A DNA stretch of 64,000 nt from Streptomyces sp. NBC_00344. GTDB lineage: Bacteria; Actinomycetota; Actinomycetes; Streptomycetales; Streptomycetaceae. The notes below the pieces were generated by a model. That model did no database searches. It was given only the letters and a program-made list of their open reading frames with translations, and had not been told where the DNA came from. Location of the stretch: NCBI RefSeq assembly GCF_036088315.1, contig NZ_CP107996.1:5508501-5572500 (forward strand), given 5' to 3'. A program made the translations under genes and the position numbers. Of this stretch, positions 50,248 through 59,058 are shown piece after piece (the stretch's first letter is position 1; each line of letters begins with the position of its first letter).

Positions 50248-52782
50248 GTGCCGGAACTCGTACTGGAATTGAATGGCAGGACCTGGACGCTCGACCCGTC
50301 CAGGCCGTACACCCTGGGACGTGATCCGCAGGGCGACCTGGCGATCGACGACGCCAGGGTCTCGTGGCGGCACGCCACGATCAGCTGGGGGGGCCGAAGT
50401 TGGGTCATTGACGACCACGGCTCGACCAACGGCACGTTCGTGCAGGGGCAGCGGATCCAGCAGGTGGAGATCGGCCCCGGCTCCGTCGTGCATCTGGGCA
50501 ATGCGAACGACGGTCCGAGGCTGAGCCTGTCCGGAGCAGCCGCGCAGGTGGCCGGCGCCGCAGCACAGGCCCCGGCAGCGCAGGTCCAGGGGCAGGCGTA
50601 CGCGCCCGCCCAGCCGCAGCAGCAGGCCGGACCCGGATGGGCCGCGCCGGCGCAGCAGGCCGCCGCGGCACAGCAGGGCTGGCAGCAGCCTCAGCAGGGC
50701 CAGGTGCCGCCCCAGGGCGGCCCGGCAGGAGGAGCGGGCGGTGCGGCCGGAGCCCCGCCGGTGTACGGGGACCGGAGCCCGACCACCTTCCACCAGCTCG
50801 CGATGGGCAGGGTGATGCGCATCGGCCGTGCGCTGGAGAACGAACTGGTCGTCTCCGACCTCCAGGTCTCCCGCAACCACGCCGAATTCGTCGCCACACC
50901 CGACGGACGTTTCGAGATCCGCGACCTCGGATCGCACAACGGCACGTATATCAACGGTCAGCCGATGGCCAAGTCCGGCACTGCCCTGATCGGCCCCAAC
51001 GACATCGTCGGCGTCGGCCACTCCACCTTCCGCCTCGTGGGGGACCGGCTGGAGGAGTTCGTCGACACCGGCGAGGTCTCCTTCTCCGCCCGCCACCTCA
51101 CGGTGACGGTCGACGAAGGCAAGGACATCCTCAAGGACGTCTCCTTCGGAGTGCCGGAGAAGTCGCTCATCGCGGTCATCGGGCCTTCCGGATCCGGCAA
51201 GTCGACCCTGCTCAAGGCGCTCACCGGCTACCGCCCCGCCAACCGGGGCGATGTCCTCTACGACAACCGGAATCTGTACAAGCAGTTCGCCGAGCTGCGC
51301 CAGCGCATCGGTCTGGTTCCGCAGGACGACATCCTGCACAAGGAACTGACGGTCCGTAAGGCGCTGAAGTACGCGGCGAAGCTCCGCTTCCCCGCGGACA
51401 CCACCGAGGCCGAGCGCGAGTCGCGTATCGACGAGGTGCTGCGTGAACTCAAGCTGGACATCCACAAGGAGAAGAAGGTCACCTCCCTCTCCGGTGGCCA
51501 GCGCAAGCGTGTCTCGGTCGCACTCGAGCTGCTGACGAAGCCGTCGCTGATCTTCCTCGACGAGCCCACATCCGGGCTCGACCCGGGCATGGACCGCGAT
51601 GTCATGCAGCTGTTGCGCGGCCTCGCCGACGACGGCCGTACGGTCCTCGTCGTCACGCACTCCGTCGCCGAACTCGCCATCTGCGACAAGCTCCTGGTGA
51701 TGGCGCCGGGCGGCGCGGTCGCCTACTTCGGTCCGCCGGAGGAGGCGCTGAACTTCTTCGGCTACAGCAGCTGGGCCGATGTCTTCTCGGCATTCGAGAA
51801 CTACCGCGACTACGACTGGTCGGGGCGCTGGCGCGGCTCGCAGCACTACCAGATGTACGCGGCCGACATCGACGCGGTCGCCGTGCAGTCGGTCCAGATG
51901 CCGCCGGCCCAGGCGATGAAACCGCCCAAACCCCAGGGCTGGGGCTCGCAGCTGTTCACGCTGATCCGGCGCTATGTGTCGGTGATCGTCTCCGACCGCG
52001 GATTCATGGCACTGACCGTCCTGCTCCCGGCCGTGCTCGGCGCGGTCGGAGCGCTGATCCCCGCCGACTACGGGCTGGGCTTCGGACCGCCCGCCGGGCA
52101 CCGCAGCAACGGTGACGGGGCGACGGTGCTGCTGATCCTGGCGGTGGGCGCCTGCTTCGCGGGCGCCGCCAACTCCGTACGAGAGCTCATCAAGGAGCGG
52201 GTGATCTACGAACGTGAACGGGCCACCGGCCTGTCGCGTTCCGCGTATCTGATGTCCAAGGTGATCGTGCTCGGGCTGATCACCGTGCTGCAGGGCGCGA
52301 TCATCGGCGGCATCGGGTTCGGACTGAAGAAGGCGCCTGCCGACGGTCTGATCTTCTCCAGCGCCACCCGGATCGAACTGACCCTGCCGATCATGGCGCT
52401 GGGCTTCACCTCGATGATGATCGGCCTGATCATCTCCGCTCTGGTGAAGACCGCCGAGAAGACCATGCCGCTGCTGGTCATGTTCGCGATCATCCAGGTC
52501 GTCTTCACCGGCTGTCTCTTCACCCTGAACGGCGCCGCCGGCGTCAACCAGTTCTCGTATCTGATGCCGTCCCGCTGGGCCGTCGCCGCCACCGGCGCGA
52601 CCGCCTCGCTGAACATCCTGCTCCCCGACAAGAAGGACCCGACCAACACCGATCCGCTCTGGGAGCACACGCTCGGCACCTGGGTGCTGGACATGGGCAT
52701 CCTGCTCGCCATGGGTGTGATCTGCGGAGTCGTCGTGGCACGGCTGCTGCGCCGCCATGAGCCCGAGGTCATGCGCAAGTAA
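50248..52782 (+). CDS. FHA-domain ABC transporter, ATPase and permease fused (Rv1747-like)
   Basis: An 844-residue protein. FHA1 spans about residues 1-95 (YTLGRDPQGDLAIDDARVSWRHATI, DHGSTNGTFV). An Ala/Gln/Pro-rich linker runs to about 175. FHA2 spans about 180-275 (MRIGRALENELVVSDLQVSRNHAEF, LGSHNGTYING). An ABC-G-like ATPase (GPSGSGKST, LSGGQRKRVSVALELL, IFLDEPTSGLDP) is followed by a six-helix ABC2 membrane domain. This is the layout of M. tuberculosis Rv1747, which is controlled by Ser/Thr kinase phosphorylation read by the FHA domains. The start could instead be ATG 50212 (12 residues longer). Substrate unknown. Confidence 0.92.
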   Translation: MPELVLELNGRTWTLDPSRPYTLGRDPQGDLAIDDARVSWRHATISWGGRSWVIDDHGSTNGTFVQGQRIQQVEIGPGSVVHLGNANDGPRLSLSGAAAQVAGAAAQAPAAQVQGQAYAPAQPQQQAGPGWAAPAQQAAAAQQGWQQPQQGQVPPQGGPAGGAGGAAGAPPVYGDRSPTTFHQLAMGRVMRIGRALENELVVSDLQVSRNHAEFVATPDGRFEIRDLGSHNGTYINGQPMAKSGTALIGPNDIVGVGHSTFRLVGDRLEEFVDTGEVSFSARHLTVTVDEGKDILKDVSFGVPEKSLIAVIGPSGSGKSTLLKALTGYRPANRGDVLYDNRNLYKQFAELRQRIGLVPQDDILHKELTVRKALKYAAKLRFPADTTEAERESRIDEVLRELKLDIHKEKKVTSLSGGQRKRVSVALELLTKPSLIFLDEPTSGLDPGMDRDVMQLLRGLADDGRTVLVVTHSVAELAICDKLLVMAPGGAVAYFGPPEEALNFFGYSSWADVFSAFENYRDYDWSGRWRGSQHYQMYAADIDAVAVQSVQMPPAQAMKPPKPQGWGSQLFTLIRRYVSVIVSDRGFMALTVLLPAVLGAVGALIPADYGLGFGPPAGHRSNGDGATVLLILAVGACFAGAANSVRELIKERVIYERERATGLSRSAYLMSKVIVLGLITVLQGAIIGGIGFGLKKAPADGLIFSSATRIELTLPIMALGFTSMMIGLIISALVKTAEKTMPLLVMFAIIQVVFTGCLFTLNGAAGVNQFSYLMPSRWAVAATGATASLNILLPDKKDPTNTDPLWEHTLGTWVLDMGILLAMGVICGVVVARLLRRHEPEVMRK

Positions 52783-52809
52783 CACGCGTACGGACCCCGG
52801 TCCGCATAC

Positions 52810-52849
52810 GCCGGAGGGCGGCACCCGCAACGGGGTGCCGCCCTCCGGC
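52810..52849. terminator. Hairpin between FHA-ABC and transglycosylase genes
   Basis: A 17-bp stem (52810-52826 with 52833-52849) closes a 6-nt loop between two converging genes. It probably terminates both. Confidence 0.8.
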
Positions 52850-52894
52850 GCTGTTCGGTACCGCTTCCGGATCAGGACCGGACCGGGACCGGGA

Positions 52895-53632
52895 TCAGTA
52901 GGCGCTGTTGACGTTGTCGATCGAGCCGTAGACAGCGGCGGCGTAGTTCGCGGCTGCGGTGAGGTTCGCGACCGGGTCGTAGAGGCTGTTGGCCGTTCCG
53001 GCGACGTGGTACGTGTCGAACGTCGGCTGGATGACCTGGAGCAGACCGATCGACGGCGTGCCGTTCTGGGCGTTGATGTCCCAGTTGTTGATGGCGTTGG
53101 GGTCACCGCCCGACTCGCGGATGATGTTGCGGTGCAGGCCCTCGTACGTGCCGGGGATGTTGTGCGCCTTCATGATGGCCAGCGCGTGGTTGATCCAGCC
53201 GTCCAGGTTGTTCGCGTAGACCGGGGTGCGGGCGGCCGAGCGGCTGGCGGCGGCCTGTGCGGCGCGCTTTGCCTTGGCCTTGGCTTCGGCCTTCGCCTTG
53301 GCTGCTGCCGCTGCCTTGCGCTCGGCGGCGGCCTTGGCCTTGGCCTTGGCTTCGGCCTTCGCCTTGGCCGCATCGGCCCTGGCCTTGGCGGCCGCGGCCT
53401 TCGCAGCGTGGTCCGCGTGTGTCTGCTGCTGGTCCAGGCTGGCCCGCACGGTCTGGGTCTGCGATGCGAAGGCCACCGGAGCGGCGTCGATCGACTTGGG
53501 GGCCGAGTCCGCGGACGCGTTTCCGGGAACAAGCGTGAAGGCGAGGGCGGCGGCGCCGACGGCGGCCACGCCACCGATCGAGTACTTGTGGGTCCTGGTC
53601 AGGCGGCGATAACCGTGGCGGGGCTCGGACAT
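52895..53632 (-). CDS. Secreted SLT-domain transglycosylase with Ala/Lys linker
   Basis: A 245-residue cell-wall enzyme. The N-terminal segment contains a basic part and a hydrophobic core (IGGVAAVGAAALAFTLVPGNASA), likely a signal peptide. An Ala/Lys/Glu-rich coiled or extended linker of about 60 residues (AKAKAEAKAKAKAAAERKAA and similar) follows. The C-terminal SLT/lysozyme-like domain (about 165-245) includes IIRESGGDPNAINNWD with the catalytic Glu, then SIGLLQVIQPTFDTYHV and DPVANLTAAANYAAAVYG. It should cleave peptidoglycan. AGAGG lies 9 nt before ATG 53632. Confidence 0.9.
   Translation of the reverse strand: MSEPRHGYRRLTRTHKYSIGGVAAVGAAALAFTLVPGNASADSAPKSIDAAPVAFASQTQTVRASLDQQQTHADHAAKAAAAKARADAAKAKAEAKAKAKAAAERKAAAAAKAKAEAKAKAKRAAQAAASRSAARTPVYANNLDGWINHALAIMKAHNIPGTYEGLHRNIIRESGGDPNAINNWDINAQNGTPSIGLLQVIQPTFDTYHVAGTANSLYDPVANLTAAANYAAAVYGSIDNVNSAY
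53271..53368 (-). repeat. 32-bp perfect direct repeat in the transglycosylase linker
   Basis: The same 32-nt sequence occurs at 53271-53302 and 53337-53368, inside the Ala/Lys-rich linker coding region. Shorter copies of GCCTTGGCC surround it. It encodes an AKAKAEAKAKA-type motif. Such repeats can expand or contract, so linker length may vary between strains. Confidence 0.8.
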
Positions 53633-53707
53633 GAAGGCGTACCTCTTCGAATAGCCGGGGTCGCTGATGCCGGGACGGCGATACGCCCTGGGGCGGCGAC
53701 GGAGCAA

Positions 53708-53736
53708 TTCTTAGCGGCCGCAAAATATTGTGGCAA
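53708..53736 (-). promoter_or_regulatory. Candidate promoter of the transglycosylase gene
   Basis: On the minus strand TTGCCA (53731-53736) and TAAGAA (53708-53713) are separated by 17 nt. The region is unusually A/T-rich. The transcript would begin near 53700 and have a leader of about 68 nt. Confidence 0.35.
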
Positions 53737-53907
53737 AGGTGTGACGTACGACCCCGCATAGTGGATCAGAGCCCTGCCATAAAGGCTTGATGCCCGCGCG
53801 TACCCGCCCAAGCTGCCATTTATTCATCAACTAGCGAACCTCGTAAGTGACCTGCGTCCTATGTTCGGGGTCACACGCAATCGCCGTCGATTTCACACTG
53901 TGTTGCA

Positions 53908-54978
53908 TCAGCAATTCATAATGTGAGCGCCCTCATCCGGAAGTATGAGGTGGACGTCGCCGAACTCGTGCCAGAGATAGAGACGGCGCAACGCCTCCTC
54001 GTAACTGCGGGCGAGTGCCTCCGGTCCGGCGATCGCCTCCAGCATCAGCAGATGCGAGGCCTCGGGTTCGTGCAGCCCCGTCAGCAGCCCGTCCACCGCC
54101 CGTACCCCGCGCTCCGGGGTGATCAGCAGATCCGTCCATCCCGACGCGGCCCGCACCACGCGGTCGGACCCCGTCGCGGTCTCCAGGGCACGTACCGCGG
54201 TGGTACCCACGGCGACGATGCGCCCGCCGCCCGCCCTTGCCGCGTTGACCAGCAGGGCGGTGGAGGCAGGGACCTCGAAGCGCTCCGGATAGGGAGTCTC
54301 GTCCGCTTCCGTCGACGCCACCCCGGTATGCAGCACAAGGGGCGCGAACTGCACTCCCCGGCTTACCAGTCCGGCGACCAGCGCCGCGGTGAAGGGCCGC
54401 GCGGCGCTCGGCATCTCCGCCGACCCGGCGCCGTCCGGCGAGGGCAGCGCGAACACCGTCTGATGGGCGGCGAGCGGCTGGTCGCGCCGGGTGTACGCGT
54501 ACCGGATGGGCCGGCCGTGCCGGTGCAGCAGCCCCGGTACGTCACCGACCGACGGCCGGGCCCACCACAACCGGTCCTCACCGGACTGAAGAGGCTCCTC
54601 CCAGTCGAGCCGCGCGCCCCCCGAGAGCCGCACCACCGCCCCGGCCGGGCCACCCGGACGCCGGCGGGTGCTCCCCCCGGGCACCGGATCGCGCAGCTCC
54701 ACCGCCCATCGCCCGTCGTCGCCGAGAGCGGAGAAGTGCACCACGACATCCGCCCCGTCCAGCACCCCGTCGACCGCCGAGGGAAGTGTCCGCGAGGTGT
54801 TCACCACCAGCACGTCCCCGGCCCGCAACTGGTCCGGCAGCTCCCGGAAGGCGTGGTGGGACACCTCGCATCCCCGGGACACCATCAGCCGTACGTCGTC
54901 CCGGCCGCTGCCGCGCTCCTCCGCGGGCACCGAGGCCAGCAGCCCCTCGGGCACCCGCAGCACGTCCCGCGCCCTCAT
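53908..54978 (-). CDS. queA: QueA-like S-adenosylmethionine:tRNA ribosyltransferase-isomerase
   Basis: A 356-residue QueA-family protein of normal length. Seen motifs are RLMVSRG, DQLRAGDVLVVNTSRTLPS, FTAALVAGLVSRGVQFAPLVLHTGV, IVAVGTTAVRALETA, and YLWHEFGDVHLILPDEGAH. QueA makes epoxyqueuosine in tRNA, using SAM as ribosyl donor. No tgt, queG/queH or preQ1 genes are nearby, and streptomycetes are generally thought to lack a full queuosine pathway, so its true substrate is uncertain. Its ATG overlaps the stop of the upstream SDR gene. Confidence 0.85.
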   Translation of the reverse strand: MRARDVLRVPEGLLASVPAEERGSGRDDVRLMVSRGCEVSHHAFRELPDQLRAGDVLVVNTSRTLPSAVDGVLDGADVVVHFSALGDDGRWAVELRDPVPGGSTRRRPGGPAGAVVRLSGGARLDWEEPLQSGEDRLWWARPSVGDVPGLLHRHGRPIRYAYTRRDQPLAAHQTVFALPSPDGAGSAEMPSAARPFTAALVAGLVSRGVQFAPLVLHTGVASTEADETPYPERFEVPASTALLVNAARAGGGRIVAVGTTAVRALETATGSDRVVRAASGWTDLLITPERGVRAVDGLLTGLHEPEASHLLMLEAIAGPEALARSYEEALRRLYLWHEFGDVHLILPDEGAHIMNC

Positions 54979-55673
54979 CGCCGGCCCGCCTGCGGACCGG
55001 ACGCCATGTACCGGCCGCCGGCCGGCCGTTCGTCCAGCAGCCGGAGGAAGCCGGGGACAGCGCTGCCGGGGGCGGGCCGGGGGTCCTGGTCGTCCGGCAC
55101 GGCGGCCGCGTACAGATCGGTCTCCATGTCACCCGGGTCCACCGCCCACACCCGCAGCCCCCGCTCCTCGGCGCCGAGCACGGCGGAGAGCTGGTCCAGC
55201 GCCGCTTTGGACGCCCCGTATCCACCCCATGTCCCGTACGCCCCGACTGCGGCGTCCGAGCTCACCGAGATCACCGCCCCTGCCCCGGCGGCCCGCAGCA
55301 GCGGCAGCGCCTCCTGCACGAGTCCGAGCGCGGCCACCACATTGACCTCCAGGGCCTCGCGGAGCCCGTCGAGCGTCAGCTCGGACAGCGGGACGAGCGG
55401 CTCCGCGCCCAGCGCGCTCGCGTTGTTCACCAGCAGATCGAGCCCACCGAGCTCACGCGCCGCCTCGACCAGGGCGCTCCGGTGGCCGGCGTCCCTGACG
55501 TCTCCGGTCACCGCGACCACCTGCGAGCCGTGCTTCGCCAGTTGCTCAGCGGTGGCGTCGAGCGTTCCGGGTGTTCTGGCGTCGATGACCAGATTCCACC
55601 CCCGCTCGGCGAGTCCGGCGGCGAGCGCGCGGCCGAGCCCCTTGGATCCACCGGTGATGATTGCCGTCGGCAT
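54975..55673 (-). CDS. SDR-family oxidoreductase coupled to queA
   Basis: A 232-residue SDR with TGGSKGLGRALA (cofactor loop), LLVNNASALG, and an intact catalytic set SVSSDAAVGAYGTWGGYGASKAAL. The C-terminus (WAVDPGDMETDLYAAAVPDDQDPRP) is unusual but conserved-looking. GAGGGG sits 8 nt before ATG 55673. It overlaps queA by 4 bp, so the two products may act together. Substrate unknown. Confidence 0.88.
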   Translation of the reverse strand: MPTAIITGGSKGLGRALAAGLAERGWNLVIDARTPGTLDATAEQLAKHGSQVVAVTGDVRDAGHRSALVEAARELGGLDLLVNNASALGAEPLVPLSELTLDGLREALEVNVVAALGLVQEALPLLRAAGAGAVISVSSDAAVGAYGTWGGYGASKAALDQLSAVLGAEERGLRVWAVDPGDMETDLYAAAVPDDQDPRPAPGSAVPGFLRLLDERPAGGRYMASGPQAGRR

Positions 55674-55838
55674 GACACAGTCCCCTCGTCGGTTTCGTGC
55701 CACCCAACGTAGGAACGCACCCGGCCCCTGCGCGTCGTCCTCGAGCCCCAGCGGGCGGAGGCACTTCGACCTAGTCCCTGCGTCGTAATCAGGTGCCGCC
55801 CGCAGCCCGATACGGGCCGCCGGGCCCGCCGGTACGGT

Positions 55839-56990
55839 GTGGCCATGTCCCATCGCCCACGATCAGGTCTGTCCGCGGTGAGCGCCGCGCTGCTCGCCAT
55901 GAGCAGGCATCTGGAGGTCCGCGACGTCCTCAAGACGATCGTCGCCTCGGCCCGCGAGCTGCTGGACGCCGAATACGCGGCGCTGGGCGTGCCCGACGAC
56001 CACGGCGGCTTCGCCCAGTTCGTCGTCGACGGCGTCAGCGACGCCCAGTGGAAGGCCATCGGCCCGCTCCCGCGCCAGCACGGCATCCTCGCTGCGATGC
56101 TGCACGACGAGAAGCCCCAGCGTCTCGACGACGTACGCGAGGACCCGCGCTTCGGCGGCTGGCCGTCCGCACACCCGGACATGTCAGATTTTCTGGGGCT
56201 GCCCGTCCGCGACGGGGACGAGACGATCGCCGCGCTCTTCCTGGCCAACAAGAGGTGCCCCAAACCCGGCGGCGGCTGCGGCTTCACCGAGGAGGACGAG
56301 GAACTGCTCTCGATCCTCGCCCAGCACGCGGCGATCGCCCTCACCAACGCCCGGCTCCACGAGCGCAGCCGGGAACTCACCATCGCGGAGGAGCGCTCGC
56401 GGCTGGCCCATGAACTCCACGACGCCGTCAGCCAGAAGCTCTTCTCGCTGCGCCTGACCGCACAGGCGGCGGCCACCCTGGTGGACCGCGACCCGGCCCG
56501 GGCCAAGGACGAACTGCACCAGGTGGCGGCCCTCGCGGCCGAGGCCGCCGACGAACTGCGGGCCGCCGTGGTCGAGCTCCGGCCCGCGGCTCTGGACGAG
56601 GACGGTCTGGTCAACACCCTGCGCACCCATGTCCAGGTGCTCGACCGCGCGCACGAGCCCCGGGTCACTTTCGAGAGCCGGCAGGTGCGCGCGCTTCCCG
56701 CGGCCCAGGAGGAAGCCCTGCTGCGGGTGGCCCAGGAGGCGCTGCACAACGCGCTGCGCCATGCCGGGGCGTCCCATGTCCAGGTGACACTCCGGCGCCA
56801 CGGACAGGGCGCGGTGCTGCGGATCACCGATGACGGCTGCGGTTTCGAGCCCAGGACCGTACGGCGGGCCGGCCGCCACCTCGGGCTGGTCTCGATGCGT
56901 GACCGGGCGAGCGGCGCCGGCGGCACGCTCTCGGTGGAATCGGCGCCCGGCGAGGGCACCACGATCGAAATGGAGGTGCCCGGTGGCTGA
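55839..56990 (+). CDS. GAF-domain sensor histidine kinase (NarL-type)
   Basis: A 383-residue cytoplasmic histidine kinase without membrane helices. A GAF domain spans about residues 20-175. A HisKA_3 dimerisation helix follows with the phospho-acceptor His in RLAHELHDAVSQKLFSLRL (about residue 191). A HATPase_c domain has NALRHAGASHVQVTL and the GXG boxes DDGCGFEP and APGEGTTIEM. The signal could be a small ligand, gas or redox state. GTG 55839 or ATG 55845 starts it. It overlaps the response regulator gene by 8 bp. Confidence 0.92.
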   Translation: MAMSHRPRSGLSAVSAALLAMSRHLEVRDVLKTIVASARELLDAEYAALGVPDDHGGFAQFVVDGVSDAQWKAIGPLPRQHGILAAMLHDEKPQRLDDVREDPRFGGWPSAHPDMSDFLGLPVRDGDETIAALFLANKRCPKPGGGCGFTEEDEELLSILAQHAAIALTNARLHERSRELTIAEERSRLAHELHDAVSQKLFSLRLTAQAAATLVDRDPARAKDELHQVAALAAEAADELRAAVVELRPAALDEDGLVNTLRTHVQVLDRAHEPRVTFESRQVRALPAAQEEALLRVAQEALHNALRHAGASHVQVTLRRHGQGAVLRITDDGCGFEPRTVRRAGRHLGLVSMRDRASGAGGTLSVESAPGEGTTIEMEVPGG

Positions 56991-57642
56991 CACCGCACAC
57001 CGGCCGAAGACGGCCATCCGCGTCCTGCTGGTCGACGACCACCAGGTGGTCCGCCGCGGTCTGCGCACCTTTCTGGAGATCCAGGACGACATCGAAGTGG
57101 TGGGGGAGGCGTCGGACGGCCGGGAAGGGGTGGCCCGCGCCGAGGAACTGCGCCCGGACGTCGTACTGATGGACATCAAGATGCCCGGCATGGACGGCAT
57201 CGAGGCGCTGCGCAAGCTCGCGGAACTGGCCAACCCCGCCAAGGTCCTGGTGGTCACCAGCTTCACCGAACAGCGCACCGTGGTTCCCGCGCTGCGCGCA
57301 GGCGCCTCCGGTTACGTCTACAAGGATGTCGACCCCGAAGCCCTGGCCGGTGCGATCCGCTCGGTACACGCCGGGCACGTCCTCCTCCAGCCCGAGGTGG
57401 CCGGGATGCTGCTGTCCCAGGAGCCGGTGGGCGGCCAGGGCAGGGGGACCACACTGACCGAACGGGAGCGCGAGGTCCTCGGTCTCATCGCCGACGGACG
57501 CTCCAACCGGGAGATCGCCCGTTCTCTGGTCCTCTCCGAGAAGACCGTCAAGACACACGTGTCGAACATCCTGATGAAACTGGACCTCTCCGACCGCACC
57601 CAGGCGGCGCTCTGGGCCGTACGCCACGACGCGGCGGGCTGA
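56983..57642 (+). CDS. NarL/LuxR-family response regulator
   Basis: A 219-residue response regulator. The receiver domain shows VLLVDDHQVVRRG, a phospho-acceptor Asp64 in VVLMDIKMPGMDG, TSF and the Lys in YVYKDVDPEAL. A LuxR helix-turn-helix lies near residues 150-212 (LTEREREVLGLIADGRSNREIARSLVLSEKTVKTHVSNILMKL). It is coupled to the GAF kinase gene. Targets are unknown; chpE is the next gene downstream, but a regulatory link is not shown. Confidence 0.93.
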   Translation: MADTAHRPKTAIRVLLVDDHQVVRRGLRTFLEIQDDIEVVGEASDGREGVARAEELRPDVVLMDIKMPGMDGIEALRKLAELANPAKVLVVTSFTEQRTVVPALRAGASGYVYKDVDPEALAGAIRSVHAGHVLLQPEVAGMLLSQEPVGGQGRGTTLTEREREVLGLIADGRSNREIARSLVLSEKTVKTHVSNILMKLDLSDRTQAALWAVRHDAAG

Positions 57643-57809
57643 GACCCGCGAGCAGGCCGTCGCGCCGCCTGATCGCCCACGTCATATTCAGGTACGAGAT
57701 TCATACCGTCGGGTGTATGTAGCCCGTTCGGCGTATCCGGATGATCCCCCAGCCGTTCTTCATGGCGTGCTGCGGCGCCGGGCCGCAGCGAGCCAGGAGG
57801 ACCCTGAAG

Positions 57810-58064
57810 ATGAAGAACCTCAAGAAGGCCGCCGCCATCACCCTCGTCGCGGGCGGCATGCTCGCCGCCGGAGCGGGCGCGGCGTCCGCCACCACCTCGC
57901 ACGGCGGCGCCCACGCCCACGGCCAGGCAGTCGGCTCTCCGGGCGTGGTCTCCGGAAACCTGGTCCAGGCCCCGGTCCACGTCCCGGTGAACGTGGTGGG
58001 CAACACCGTCTCCGTGATCGGTGCGCTCAACCCCGCGATCGGCAACACCGGCATCAACGGCTGA
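57810..58064 (+). CDS. chpE: Short chaplin ChpE
   Basis: An 84-residue hydrophobic surface protein. A signal peptide (MKNLKKAAAITLVAGGMLAAGAGAASA) is followed by a His/Gly-rich stretch (SHGGAHAHGQ) and one chaplin domain (GSPGVVSGNLVQAPVHVPVNVVGNTVSVIGALNPAIGN). The mature part has no Cys, which is characteristic of ChpE among chaplins. It is expected to self-assemble at the air-water interface during aerial growth. CCAGGAGGA precedes the ATG. A stem-loop follows. Confidence 0.92.
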   Translation: MKNLKKAAAITLVAGGMLAAGAGAASATTSHGGAHAHGQAVGSPGVVSGNLVQAPVHVPVNVVGNTVSVIGALNPAIGNTGING

Positions 58065-58091
58065 CCGGTCCCCACGGCCGAACACCGACCG

Positions 58092-58124
58092 CCGGCCCCC
58101 GGGACATCCCGTCCGGGGGGCCGG
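58092..58124. terminator. Stem-loop after chpE
   Basis: A 14-bp stem with one mismatch closes a 5-nt loop between converging genes, 28 bp after the chpE stop. It is a likely terminator. Confidence 0.65.
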
Positions 58125-58147
58125 TCCGGTACCGGGTCACGGCGCCG

Positions 58148-58936
58148 TCAACGGTGCCGCTCACGCTCCTCCACATAAGCGTTGTACGCCGCCACCTGCG
58201 CCCGGCGGGCCACCCGTTCCACCGGGCGCAGCGCCTCCACCCGGGCGGCCATCTCCGAGGCGCTCACCGCACCCCCGGGCCCGTGCTCGTACGCCATCGC
58301 GACGAGCAGGCCGACCCGTCGTGCCAGTTCCAGCACCCGCGCCGCACGCGCCGGGTATCCGGGGGCCAGCACATCGCCGGAGCCGACCTCGGCCCGCGCC
58401 CGGTAGGCGTCGATCGCCGCCGCGGCCACCGGCCCCGATCCCGCCACATCCAGGCCGGAGAGCACGGCTGCCGCCTCCCGCAGCGCCTCGGCGAGCTCTC
58501 GCTCCGCCTCACCCAGCGAAGGCACATCGGCGGGTGGCGCTCCGCGTACCGCCAGGCAGTGCCAGACCACCTCGACGTGCAGATCGCCGGCGGGCCCCGC
58601 CTCGTACACCTCGGGCACGAGGCCGAAAGACACCCCGGAAGCGATCACCGCTTCGCCCGCGTCCAGCGCCCGCGCGTTGAACTCGGGCGGACCGCTGAGT
58701 CCCAGCGGATGCCCGGGAGCGGGCATCGCCACCCGGAAACCGGTCGCGCCGAGTCTCCTCAGCCGGCCGAGTGCGAGGGTGAGCCCGACCGGCCCCGCCT
58801 CGCCGGGAAGCCCCTCGACGCGGTGTACCGCGTCCTCGCCCACGATGGCGAGGACGGCGTCATCCGGTGACACAATTCCGGCCAACAGGGCATTTCCCCA
58901 TGCGGCCAGCAGTCCTGAGCGTGGTTCCGTGAACAT
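58148..58936 (-). CDS. Conserved hypothetical protein
   Basis: A 262-residue soluble protein without a recognised family. The N-terminal part is alpha/beta (LAAWGNALLAGIVSPDDAVLAIVG; GLTLALGRLRRLGATGFRVAMP). A central GLVPEVYEAGPAGDLHVEVVWHCLAVRG looks beta-rich. The C-terminal 110 residues are helical and Ala/Arg-rich. Protein-like composition along the whole frame and synteny support a real gene. ATG 58936 is assumed as start. Confidence 0.7.
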   Translation of the reverse strand: MFTEPRSGLLAAWGNALLAGIVSPDDAVLAIVGEDAVHRVEGLPGEAGPVGLTLALGRLRRLGATGFRVAMPAPGHPLGLSGPPEFNARALDAGEAVIASGVSFGLVPEVYEAGPAGDLHVEVVWHCLAVRGAPPADVPSLGEAERELAEALREAAAVLSGLDVAGSGPVAAAAIDAYRARAEVGSGDVLAPGYPARAARVLELARRVGLLVAMAYEHGPGGAVSASEMAARVEALRPVERVARRAQVAAYNAYVEERERHR

Positions 58937-59058
58937 GTGCTCAGCCTAGGCACCGGACCTCCGCACGGGAGCACTTCCGTGGTGGCGTAGGTTTTCCCTG
59001 GGAGCTGCGTCCACAGACGCACGCGCGAACCGAGACTGCATGGGGAGACAACGCGCTC

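Noticed and set aside
53260..53410. Repeats resembling a CRISPR array
   Set aside because: Repeats are in frame, code for Ala/Lys residues and are not separated by unique spacers of constant length.
53633..53907. c-di-AMP (ydaO-type) riboswitch before the transglycosylase gene
   Set aside because: Such riboswitches often precede wall hydrolase genes in actinobacteria, but I could not find the conserved core blocks in this leader.
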